The position numbers were made by a program, and so were the translations under genes. A stretch of DNA of 64,000 nt. Source: WJMT01 sp964456985. Lineage in GTDB: Bacteria; Acidobacteriota; Aminicenantia; Aminicenantales; Aminicenantaceae. Shown here piece after piece: positions 1 to 6,976 of this stretch. A model generated the notes under the pieces. It saw only the letters and a list, made by a program, of their open reading frames with translations. It was not told the origin of the DNA and did not search any database. How positions within the stretch are numbered: the stretch's first letter is position 1; each line of letters begins with the position of its first letter. Location: NCBI GenBank assembly GCA_964456985.1, contig CAYWDH010000007.1, positions 1-64,000 of the forward strand, read 5' to 3'.

Positions 1-53
1 GTGCTACCTTCACACGGTAGAAGTCGCAGGTTCAAATCCTGCATCGCCCACCA
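1..53 (+). tRNA. tRNA-Val (CAC), 3' part only
   Basis: The window opens inside a tRNA. The anticodon stem CTACC/GGTAG (4-8 and 16-20) encloses a 7-nt loop, TTCACAC, that puts the anticodon CAC at 11-13, which reads GUG valine codons. A 5-nt variable loop, a T arm (GCAGG, loop TTCAAAT, CCTGC), the 3' acceptor strand ATCGCCC, discriminator A and an encoded CCA follow. The D arm and 5' acceptor strand lie outside the window. Confidence 0.9.
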
Positions 54-181
54 TCGCCTCTGCCGAAACACATTCCTTTAGTTCTCCCCTGATTGTTCAA
101 GAGGGATAAAGGGGATTAATTGGTTCCTCAGTTCAGATTAAAAGGTGGTTCGGTGGTTTTTAATAAACTGATACAAATATT

Positions 182-530
182 TTATTCATCTACCATTTTC
201 TGGCTGCTCTCTGAATACCTATGCCCTTGAATAGTAATATTTGCCGCAGCATTTTCAATTTCATTAAGGTCTTCATTAGATAATTCCACCAATGCAGCAC
301 CGATATTTTCTTCAAGTCGATGAATTTTTGTAGTCCCCGGAATTGGAACTATCCAAGGTTTTTGCGCCAGTAACCATGAAAGTGCGATTTGTGCCGGTGT
401 TGCGTTTTTTTTCAGCAGTCTTCTTCAGAATTTCTACCAGCGCTAGATTCGTTTTTATATTCTCCGGTGTGAAACGATGCACTGTATTTCGAAAATCAGA
501 TTTATCAAAGTTGGTATTTTCATCCCTCAT
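182..530 (-). pseudogene. Aldo/keto reductase remnant (C-terminal third, frameshifted)
   Basis: The minus strand encodes the last third of a classical aldo/keto reductase (NADPH-dependent carbonyl reductase, TIM barrel). From 530 it reads DFRNTVHRFTPENIK and onward, then at an A8 run (plus-strand T8 at 405-412) the frame is lost. In the next frame the protein continues with ATPAQIALSWLLAQ, PWIVPIPGTTKIHRLEENIG and LSNEDLNEIE to a TAA at 182-184. Seven instead of eight A residues would restore the frame exactly. The N-terminal two thirds, including the catalytic Tyr and Asp, are absent; the fragment begins where the DUF4386 gene ends. It is therefore not functional even if the homopolymer is an assembly error. 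Confidence 0.85.
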
Positions 531-1105
531 TTTTCTATGACTATTTGTTTCAGCTTAACGCCTCTAAATACCAGCCAGAGAATGAATATGATTTCACCAA
601 AATCCATAAAATCCAGAATTGACAAGAATGTCTTAAGATCCGGTGTCAGCAACTTCAAAAAGGAACCCAATGTATAACCAAAACCTGCGATCAGCACCGG
701 AATGCCGATGATTTTGGGAAAATAGCCCGATTTATAAATCAAATAACCTAAGGGAAAAAGCCAAAGGCCCCAGAAAATCGAGGCGATAGTAACTCCTTGC
801 GCGTTTAAATCAAGAAAAAACTTCATTTGTTCAGGATTGTTATGCACAAGAAGAGCTGCGATATTGTTGAGCTCGTTAAGCATAGCGATTGGAATACTTA
901 CCAAGGCAAATAAAGTCATCAGCAAAGATTGGTTTTTGTTAACCGGTTCGAATAATTTGTATAACAATAATACGATGAATATAAAGAGAAGCTGGGTTAT
1001 CAAATTTCCAACAATGCCCGCCCTAAACAATAATTCATTCGACATTATATTGCGAGCTGTTGTCACCGCGTCTCCAGACACAATTAGGGTTGAGGGGACA
1101 TACAA
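527..1105 (-). CDS. DUF4386 family membrane protein, 5'-truncated or broken
   Basis: A 192-residue hydrophobic protein of the DUF4386 family (function unknown), starting at a TTG (MYVPSTLIVSGDA) and carrying about five membrane helices. In the family this motif follows a first transmembrane helix. Upstream in the same frame the sequence reads KKRADLLLQM, a TAA stop, then FSPFGILYVPSTL, which looks like the remains of that first helix interrupted by a stop. The gene is probably decayed or starts abnormally late. Its stop codon overlaps the first ATG of the aldo/keto reductase remnant (ATGA). No ribosome binding site is seen before the TTG. Confidence 0.6.
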   Translation of the reverse strand: MYVPSTLIVSGDAVTTARNIMSNELLFRAGIVGNLITQLLFIFIVLLLYKLFEPVNKNQSLLMTLFALVSIPIAMLNELNNIAALLVHNNPEQMKFFLDLNAQGVTIASIFWGLWLFPLGYLIYKSGYFPKIIGIPVLIAGFGYTLGSFLKLLTPDLKTFLSILDFMDFGEIIFILWLVFRGVKLKQIVIEK

Positions 1106-1168
1106 AATACCGAAGGGAGAAAATTACATTTGTAGGAGTAGATCAGCCCTTTTCTTAAGGACTGAGAG

Positions 1169-1197
1169 TTGACATTGAAACAGGAATTTCATATGAT
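1169..1197 (+). promoter_or_regulatory. Sigma-70-type promoter
   Basis: TTGACA (1169-1174), 17-bp spacer, TATGAT (1192-1197). It points toward the GT9/LysE operon and would give a leader of about 160 nt. Confidence 0.6.
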
Positions 1198-1222
1198 AAT
1201 TTGCATAATATAATGTTCAATA

Positions 1223-1327
1223 ATGAAAAATATTCACCTTTTTTATTTCAAAGTCGAACAGTTGGATTTGGCTAAAGCGCTCGCCTCAAGGCAGGAGAAG
1301 AACACTTCTGACCTCTCTTTGAGATAG
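1223..1327 (+). CDS. Possible 34-codon small ORF in the leader
   Basis: ATG at 1223 opens a 34-residue ORF (MKNIHLFYFKVEQLDLAKAL...) that ends in TAG at 1325-1327, just downstream of the promoter at 1169-1197 and before the glycosyltransferase gene. Composition is protein-like, but there is no Shine-Dalgarno sequence in front of it. It could be a small protein, a leader peptide or a fossil. No family recognised. Confidence 0.2.
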   Translation: MKNIHLFYFKVEQLDLAKALASRQEKNTSDLSLR

Positions 1328-1362
1328 TCAGTGAACAATATAAAACCAAAGTACATCCGAAA

Positions 1363-2802
1363 TTGCAAAAAAACAGCAAAAAAGAAAATCATACTCAAGC
1401 CCGGCACGACCGAAAGCATCTATCCGGCCCAAATGGCCAAGATCAGCCCATTCATGGGGCTTTGCCCGAAAATCGAAGACTCTATAACAAACTACAGAAA
1501 GCGCTTTTTCATGCAACCAGCCGGCTCACAGACCGTTTCCCGCGATTCGGCTCGCGCTTCCTTGATCTGACCTTTCGGCCCCTAGCCGGAAATCCAATTT
1601 TGTCCGCGCTTTTTACCCATCACAATCAGAGGGTTGTCATGGGTTTGAAATCCTTCAACAGTTTCCTCGTCATTCCCGACATTCATATCGGAGATGCGGT
1701 TGTGTCGCAATCAGCACTCACGGCCATTCGGGACTTTTTTCCCGAAGCCAGGGTGGATTATGTGGTTAACCGAACAGCATATCCCCTGATCGAAGGCAAT
1801 CCCGAAGCTACGCACATACGACCATTCTTCTCGAACGGCTCGTTCGTCTCCACAAGAGACCTGCTGGATTTACGGGACATGATTCGGACCGGAGAGTATG
1901 ATCTAATTCTTAATTTCAATCCTTACATCAATGAAAAGGATATAGGAATCAATAAAAAAAGAATACTCAATTTCCTGACATACGCGCCGACTATCGTCCG
2001 AAATGAAAATCAGCCCTCAGAGATCAATCATTTTACTTTCCAGACATACCGTTTCACCTGGAAGATGCTTTCCCTGCTGGCTAAACCGCAACGACCAGAA
2101 CATTTCACTGGTCTGCACCTGACTCTCAGGGATAGAGCTGTGGAAGAGGCACGGAAATTAATAGCACAATCTGACCTGACCGACGGCCTGCCTGTCATCA
2201 TGTTAAATCCCGACGCTTCTTCCCCGCTCACTCGTATACCCTTCAAGAAATGGGCAGGGCTGTTGGCCCGTACTGCCGGACTGAACACCTCAATTCTGGT
2301 TGCTGCAGGACACACCGAGAAAGGCATTGGCAAAGGCCTTATCGCTTCCCTGCCTGACCCCCTCCGTTCAAAAACCAGGATTGTCCGAGCCAGCCTGTCC
2401 CTTGAGGCCTTTGCGGCCCTCATTGACATTTGTGACGTTTTCGTGTCCGGCGATACCGGTCCTCTCCATATAGCCGCAGCGCGGAAGTCTTCCCGGTCAG
2501 GGAGGTACAAGTTCCGAAACAGAACAGCCGTGCTGTCTATCTTCGGCGCTACACCAGCCAGAATGTCCGGTTATGATTCCTTCCAACCGGGATATCTTCC
2601 CGCAAATCAAGATGCCCCGTCCTGGTCGTATATGGCAAAAAATCCCTGTCGAAACATCACATGTGTGAACAAGATCTACAAAACCTGCCGTACCATCCGC
2701 TGTTTCGATGAAGTCGATGAAGAGGAAATAACCGAGATGCTCGATACTTTTCTGAAGACTTTGTCTCATCAAAAATCTTCACATGTAGAATCCGGCCGAT
2801 GA
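1363..2802 (+). CDS. Glycosyltransferase family 9 (heptosyltransferase-like)
   Basis: A GT9-family enzyme of the ADP-heptose:LPS heptosyltransferase type, which transfers sugars to a lipopolysaccharide-like acceptor at the cytoplasmic face of the inner membrane. The N-terminal Rossmann half contains FLVIPDIHIGDAVVSQ (about 101-116), and the C-terminal nucleotide-sugar half has the GT9 signature SGDTGPLHIAAA (362-373). An extra insert with several Cys residues (NPCRNITCVNKIYKTCRTIRC) lies near the C terminus. The start is uncertain: the TTG at 1363 has no ribosome site, and the core domain would also begin neatly at ATG 1639, but residues 40-90 look coding. It overlaps the LysE-type gene by ATGA, so the two are translationally coupled. 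Confidence 0.8.
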   Translation: MQKNSKKENHTQARHDRKHLSGPNGQDQPIHGALPENRRLYNKLQKALFHATSRLTDRFPRFGSRFLDLTFRPLAGNPILSALFTHHNQRVVMGLKSFNSFLVIPDIHIGDAVVSQSALTAIRDFFPEARVDYVVNRTAYPLIEGNPEATHIRPFFSNGSFVSTRDLLDLRDMIRTGEYDLILNFNPYINEKDIGINKKRILNFLTYAPTIVRNENQPSEINHFTFQTYRFTWKMLSLLAKPQRPEHFTGLHLTLRDRAVEEARKLIAQSDLTDGLPVIMLNPDASSPLTRIPFKKWAGLLARTAGLNTSILVAAGHTEKGIGKGLIASLPDPLRSKTRIVRASLSLEAFAALIDICDVFVSGDTGPLHIAAARKSSRSGRYKFRNRTAVLSIFGATPARMSGYDSFQPGYLPANQDAPSWSYMAKNPCRNITCVNKIYKTCRTIRCFDEVDEEEITEMLDTFLKTLSHQKSSHVESGR

Positions 2803-3440
2803 AGCACATCTTCCTTTTTTTGTTAGCTGTCGTTATGGGTTTTGTCACAGCGATCCCGGTCGGGGGATCCCAGATTGAAGCTGTAAAAAGGGCTATCAGC
2901 GGAGACTTGAGAGCTGCCTGGATGGTTGTCCTCGGTTCTGTTTCCTCCGATACTATTTATGGCATTACCGCTCTTTTCGGCATTGCCTCCTTCCTTGAAC
3001 TTCCCTGGGTCATGGCTGCTTTCAGCGCCGTCGGGGCCGTTGTCCTCTGGATTATAGCTTTCCTTACGTTCAAAGAAAGTAAAAAACTCAAGCCCCTGCG
3101 GCTGGAGAACTGGAATACCCTCAAAAGCAAACGCGGGGCATTTTTCTCCGGATTTTCGCTAGCTATAACCAATCCGCCCATGATTCTGACCTGGCTATAT
3201 GGGGCGACACTTGCTAAGAGCTTCGGCTTGGCAACTCCGTTTACAAATGTCGATAAGGTCCTTTTCATCGCCGGAGGCGTGTTGGGGCTGGGAGGATACT
3301 TGGCATCTCTTTCGACAGTAGTATACCGGGCCAAGCATTTCATTCCGACAAATGCGATAAAAAAGATCTATTATTGGCTAGGGATTGCTCTTTTCCTGCT
3401 ATCATTCTTTTTCGTCTATAGGTTCCTGAAATATCTCTAA
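2799..3440 (+). CDS. LysE/RhtB-family exporter
   Basis: A 213-residue polytopic inner-membrane protein with about six helices, matching the LysE/RhtB superfamily that exports amino acids and related small solutes. Visible family traits are the hydrophobic N-terminal helix followed by AIPVGGSQIEAVKRAISG (in the place of the usual GPxxxxxxxxxxxxG loop) and the conserved ITNPPMILTWL segment in the middle. The start ATG overlaps the stop of the GT9 gene. Pairing with a glycosyltransferase is unusual and the substrate cannot be read from the sequence. A weak alternative is a role in exporting an envelope precursor. Confidence 0.7.
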   Translation: MKHIFLFLLAVVMGFVTAIPVGGSQIEAVKRAISGDLRAAWMVVLGSVSSDTIYGITALFGIASFLELPWVMAAFSAVGAVVLWIIAFLTFKESKKLKPLRLENWNTLKSKRGAFFSGFSLAITNPPMILTWLYGATLAKSFGLATPFTNVDKVLFIAGGVLGLGGYLASLSTVVYRAKHFIPTNAIKKIYYWLGIALFLLSFFFVYRFLKYL

Positions 3441-3610
3441 TATTTAAAAAAATTCCATTTTTTTGTCTTTTTTTCGACTAAATAAAAAAAAGGGAAAAGT
3501 CTATTAAAAGCACAAATAAAGAAGCTTTAGAAAACGAGCTCAATAAAATCAAGCAAAATCTATATATCAAAGAAAGAGCTCTCAAAACTCTTGCCAAAAG
3601 CAATAAGGCT

Positions 3611-4711
3611 TTGGTGACAGCAGACAACGAACAGGATCTGCTGGACAAAATCTGCCAAATCATAGTTAAAACCGGTGGATACAGGCTGGCATGGATAGGA
3701 TACGCTAAAAAAGACAAAAAGAAGAAAGTGCATCCCGTTGCGCAGGCTGGATATGATGACGGCTATCTTGATACGGTTGAAATAACCTGGGCGAACACAA
3801 ATCAGGGCCAAGGCCCGACAGGCAAAGCCATCCGAACCGGCAAACCCTCCATCATGAAAAATATTGTATCTGATGTCAGATACGCTCCCTGGCGAAAACA
3901 AGCATTGAGAAGAGGTTATGCCTCTTCTATTGCTATTCCCCTGAAGGACAAAGAAAAGACATTCGGAGCATTGAACATCTATGCTGCCGAACCTGACTCT
4001 TTCAATAAAGAAGAAATAGATCTTTTAAAAGAACTGGCAAGTGATCTGACATACGGTATTTTGTCTCTCCGGAACCGGGTCTTACAGAAAAAATCAAACA
4101 GAGAACTCAAACAAATCCTGAAGAAACTCCGCGGCGCCCTGAGAGGGACCATTCAAGTCATAGAATCCATAGTTGAGGAAAGAGACCCGTACACAGCAGG
4201 TCACCAGCAGCGGGTTACCGACCTTGCCCGCTCTATTGCCAAAGAAATGGGCCTCTCTGGGGACCAGATCGATGCCATACGTATGACAGGCCCCATACAC
4301 GATATTGGGAAAATATCCGTACCAAGCGAAATACTCAGCAAACCCACTCAACTGATGAAAATAGAATTCGAACTCATAAAACAGCATCCCAAAGTGGGAT
4401 ATGAAATACTGAAAACCGTAGACTTCCCCTGGCCTGTGGCTGAAATAGTGCTTCAGCACCACGAAAGATTGGATGGATCAGGCTATCCTAACGGATTAAA
4501 AAACGGCCAGATCTTAATGGAGGCCAGAGTGCTAGCGGTAGCTGATGTTGTGGAAGCCATGTCCTCCCACAGACCCTACAGGGCAGGACTTGGTATAGGC
4601 AAAGCCCTTGAGGAAATAAAAAAGAATAAAGGGATCCTCTATGAACCGGATGTGGTCGACGCCTGCGTAAAGCTCATTAATGAACAGGGATATGAATTCA
4701 AAACAAAATAA
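3611..4711 (+). CDS. GAF domain/HD-GYP cyclic-di-GMP phosphodiesterase
   Basis: A cytoplasmic two-domain signalling protein. Residues 1-155 form a GAF sensor domain (GGYRLAWIGYA, then GYASSIAIPL). Residues about 160-185 are a charged helical linker. Residues 185-355 are an HD-GYP domain with DPYTAGHQQRV, the HD pair at 230-231, HHERLDGSGYP (283-293) and RVLAVADVVEAM. HD-GYP domains hydrolyse cyclic-di-GMP. The chosen GTG start has no good ribosome site. The frame is open back to 3482, and the upstream codons encode ERALKTLAKSNKALV, which fits the usual lead-in to this GAF type, so the true N terminus is probably upstream, where no ATG, GTG or TTG exists. Confidence 0.85.
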   Translation: MVTADNEQDLLDKICQIIVKTGGYRLAWIGYAKKDKKKKVHPVAQAGYDDGYLDTVEITWANTNQGQGPTGKAIRTGKPSIMKNIVSDVRYAPWRKQALRRGYASSIAIPLKDKEKTFGALNIYAAEPDSFNKEEIDLLKELASDLTYGILSLRNRVLQKKSNRELKQILKKLRGALRGTIQVIESIVEERDPYTAGHQQRVTDLARSIAKEMGLSGDQIDAIRMTGPIHDIGKISVPSEILSKPTQLMKIEFELIKQHPKVGYEILKTVDFPWPVAEIVLQHHERLDGSGYPNGLKNGQILMEARVLAVADVVEAMSSHRPYRAGLGIGKALEEIKKNKGILYEPDVVDACVKLINEQGYEFKTK

Positions 4712-4732
4712 AGTATCCTATTCACAAAGAAA

Positions 4733-5254
4733 ATGAGTAAATTCAATGTGAAAGAAATCGTCTGGATGACCGCCCTCACTCTACTGTGTCTCGCTTGTTT
4801 CCCAGTCAATCCTCTTGTTCTCACAGGACTTATCAAACCTCAATTCTATCTTCCTCTCTTTGTTTTGGGTTGGGTGGTTTGGGCTGTTGGTATGATCCTG
4901 GTTATGGCACCCATTATTCTGTTTCCTCGGAAGGGAAAAGTCCCTAAAGGAAAATCATTTGTTTACACCACCCGATTAGTGAATTCAGGAGTTTATTCTG
5001 TTGTCAGGCATCCTCAATATCTTGGAGGAATTCTGTCCATATTCATTGCCACCTTTCTTTTTTACCCTCATTGGCTGTTTGCAGTCTTAGACATTCCCGG
5101 AATTGCTCTTCTTTATTGGAGTACTAAACTGGAAGAGAATCATCTTATCAAACAGTTTGGAGATGACTACAGAACCTATATGCAAAAAGTACCTAGAATG
5201 AACCTTGTTTCGGGCATAATCCGGCTTAGCAGGTCCTCAAAAAAGATTAGTTAG
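4733..5254 (+). CDS. ICMT/PEMT-type membrane methyltransferase
   Basis: A 173-residue membrane protein with four to five helices and the signature of the isoprenylcysteine carboxyl methyltransferase / phospholipid methyltransferase superfamily: YSVVRHPQYLGGI, followed by a helix and KLEENHLIKQFGDDYRTYMQKVPR. The RHPxY and EExxL elements bind S-adenosylmethionine at the membrane interface. Bacterial members methylate lipids or small molecules; the substrate here is unknown. It starts 21 bp after the HD-GYP gene on the same strand. The ribosome site (AAAGAAA) is weak. Confidence 0.75.
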   Translation: MSKFNVKEIVWMTALTLLCLACFPVNPLVLTGLIKPQFYLPLFVLGWVVWAVGMILVMAPIILFPRKGKVPKGKSFVYTTRLVNSGVYSVVRHPQYLGGILSIFIATFLFYPHWLFAVLDIPGIALLYWSTKLEENHLIKQFGDDYRTYMQKVPRMNLVSGIIRLSRSSKKIS

Positions 5255-5259
5255 TGTTT

Positions 5260-5640
5260 TTATTTTCTGGTTCTTATAGAGCGCAAGAACCAATTGAGGA
5301 GAACCACCGCTAAAATCACAGCCAAAACCACGAAAATAATAAGCACAAAACCGGCCTGTTGAGCCTCATCCTCAGACACGCCACTAACAACCGGCAAAGA
5401 TATGCCGGATGGAAATTCGTTGTTCCGGAATACAGTAACCTGGGGAGCCGGATCTAACTCAGGTGTTTCGAAACTCATCTGGTCCGCACAGGTAACGGTT
5501 ACTCGTAGTCTGTTTCCTGCATCAAACACATTCGAAATAGGAAGAAGATCAAACACAAGTTCGACAGGCATGACTGCTTTCAGGTGAGGCGGGGCCATTC
5601 TGGCCAGTGCAGTTTGGTCAAATGAGTGGTGTACTAGTCC
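5260..5640 (-). pseudogene. CocE/NonD-type hydrolase, internal-deletion pseudogene
   Basis: A broken paralogue of the intact hydrolase at 15766-17781. The residues MAPPHLKAVMP, which lie just after the nucleophile region (about 191-201 in the intact protein), run directly into VELVFDLLPISNVFDAGNR, which belongs to the C-terminal jelly-roll domain, and then into the matching C-terminal membrane anchor and RSIRTRK end. More than 300 residues, including the catalytic Asp and His, are missing, and so is the N terminus. Upstream codons still read HHSFDQTALARMAPPHL, which fits the family. The deletion point coincides with CCTGT, present at both ends in the intact copy. Minus-strand stop at 5260-5262. 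Confidence 0.85.
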
Positions 5641-5695
5641 TTTATTTTATATGCATGATGGGTGATGACCTTAGGCTAATTTTGTCGCTTCTCCT

Positions 5696-5724
5696 TTGTA
5701 CCTGCTGTCATTTATTGCTATAAT
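5696..5724 (+). promoter_or_regulatory. Consensus promoter giving a nearly leaderless mRNA
   Basis: TTGTAC (5696-5701), 17-bp spacer, TATAAT (5719-5724). The ATG of the radical SAM gene begins at 5733, only 8 nt after the -10 box, and no Shine-Dalgarno sequence is present. Confidence 0.6.
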
Positions 5725-5732
5725 TAATCTTC

Positions 5733-6623
5733 ATGCCGGTTAAACCAGACAATTCACCCTGCCTATCGATTACGACCCGGATAGGATGCCGTGTTGCTTG
5801 CAGTTATTGCCCGCAGGGTATGCTTATGCGCGCCTTTCAGCAGAGGGGCGGACCCCGCGTGATGAGCCTTGAGAGGTTTAAAACCTGCCTCGAAAAGGTT
5901 CCTCAGAATGTTTTTGTCCACTTTGCGGGCATGAGCGAGCCGTGGCTTAATCCTGAATGTACGAAGATGGTGCTTTATGCACATGAGAGAGGGCATAGGA
6001 TCCGGGTCTATACTACCTTGGCTGGTATGACTCTCCGGGATGTCGAAGCGATTGCAGAAATTCCCTTTGAGGAGTTTGAAGTACACCTGCCTTCCGCAGA
6101 CGGAGAAGAAAAAATTACGGTCGATGATGCCTACCTGGAGGTTGTGAAGCGTCTGTGCGCAAGTCCGATTAAAGCGCGGTATCATATACATGGTACCCGG
6201 ATACACCCTCTTGTGAAACCGCTCGTCAAGAAGGTCGAATACTGGCGGCTTTTTGACCGCGCTCAGAATTTAGGCGGCGAAGATAAATCCGTCCGGCGCA
6301 AGCGCAGGCGTGGGAAAATCGGATGCAGGAGACTCCGCTATAATATATTGCTGCCAAACGGGGATGTGGTGATCTGCTGTATGGACTATGGCATGCAGCA
6401 TGTTATCGGGAACCTGCTCGAATCGGATTATTCAGCGCTGTTTGAAAGCGCGGAATTCAAGCGGGTGCTTAAAGGCATGCACGATGAATCCGAGGAGATT
6501 TTGTGCCGTTATTGTGATATCTTCGCCTATGATGCAGACCTGTATGCCAGAATCCACAATATCTCATTCTGGTGGATTCCTTTCCTTGCCAAGGTAAGAA
6601 ACAGACTGAAAATTTTCCGCTAA
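5733..6623 (+). CDS. Radical SAM protein with SPASM-like C terminus
   Basis: A 296-residue radical SAM enzyme, cleaving S-adenosylmethionine with a [4Fe-4S] cluster. The cluster motif CRVACSYC gives Cys19, Cys23 and Cys26 (CxxxCxxC). SAM-contact regions follow (FAGMSEPWLNPE in the GGEP-like position). The C-terminal third is SPASM-like, with Cys in IGCRRLRYN, VVICCMDYG and ILCRYCDIF, probably ligating an auxiliary cluster. Such proteins modify peptides or small metabolites; no partner peptide gene is obvious beside it, so the substrate is unknown. It is transcribed alone from the promoter at 5696-5724 and is followed by a terminator. Confidence 0.8.
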   Translation: MPVKPDNSPCLSITTRIGCRVACSYCPQGMLMRAFQQRGGPRVMSLERFKTCLEKVPQNVFVHFAGMSEPWLNPECTKMVLYAHERGHRIRVYTTLAGMTLRDVEAIAEIPFEEFEVHLPSADGEEKITVDDAYLEVVKRLCASPIKARYHIHGTRIHPLVKPLVKKVEYWRLFDRAQNLGGEDKSVRRKRRRGKIGCRRLRYNILLPNGDVVICCMDYGMQHVIGNLLESDYSALFESAEFKRVLKGMHDESEEILCRYCDIFAYDADLYARIHNISFWWIPFLAKVRNRLKIFR

Positions 6624-6691
6624 GCAAAACCAACTCTCACCGACAGCAGGCTGAAGTATCCTGCTAAAAAGTTTGAAGATATGAAATACTC

Positions 6692-6730
6692 CAATCCCCT
6701 GATCAAGGGGCAAAGGGGATTGCTATTTTT
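6692..6730 (+). terminator. Intrinsic terminator after the radical SAM gene
   Basis: Stem CAATCCCCT (6692-6700) with AGGGGATTG (6714-6722), a 13-nt loop, then CTATTTTT. On the minus strand there is no T run, so it serves the plus-strand gene. Confidence 0.7.
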
Positions 6731-6741
6731 GTGTGGCACTA

Positions 6742-6966
6742 TTAGACTGATTTTCTGATATTCTCTCTTTTGTGTCCCGTTCTAGCGTGCTTCATAATGA
6801 TCTCTTTGGCTTTCTCTGCGTTATCATCATTACAAACAATTTCCAGCTTTACCATGGTTGTATATGTAGAACCAACCTCAAGAGATATTTCCAGTTTATC
6901 ATGTCTAATTTCGTCTCCCAAAGCCTTCACATCAATAGCAGTGATTCTGGGTGCTTTAATTATTTT
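6742..6966 (-). pseudogene. PII-like signalling protein remnant in the cus operon
   Basis: Minus-strand frame open just after the cusA stop, reading RITAIDVKALGDE, LEISLEVGSTYTTMVKLEIV and AKEIIMKHARTGHK. This resembles the T-loop region and second half of PII/PII-like (GlnB-type) proteins, which occur downstream of CusA/CzcA genes in some operons. The usual first strand and helix are missing, the only conventional start is a GTG at 6930 inside the conserved region without ribosome site, and the C-terminal strand after ARTGHK is lost, possibly by frameshift. It is most likely a decayed PII-like gene. A short functional variant cannot be excluded. Confidence 0.5.
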
Positions 6967-6976
6967 TTAAATCGGC

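Noticed and set aside
2028..2510. Long minus-strand open frame inside the GT9 gene
   Set aside because: It is antisense to a well-supported gene, rich in Arg/Ser/Ala, and shows no family motif. The same holds for open frames antisense to cusA, the permeases and GH38.
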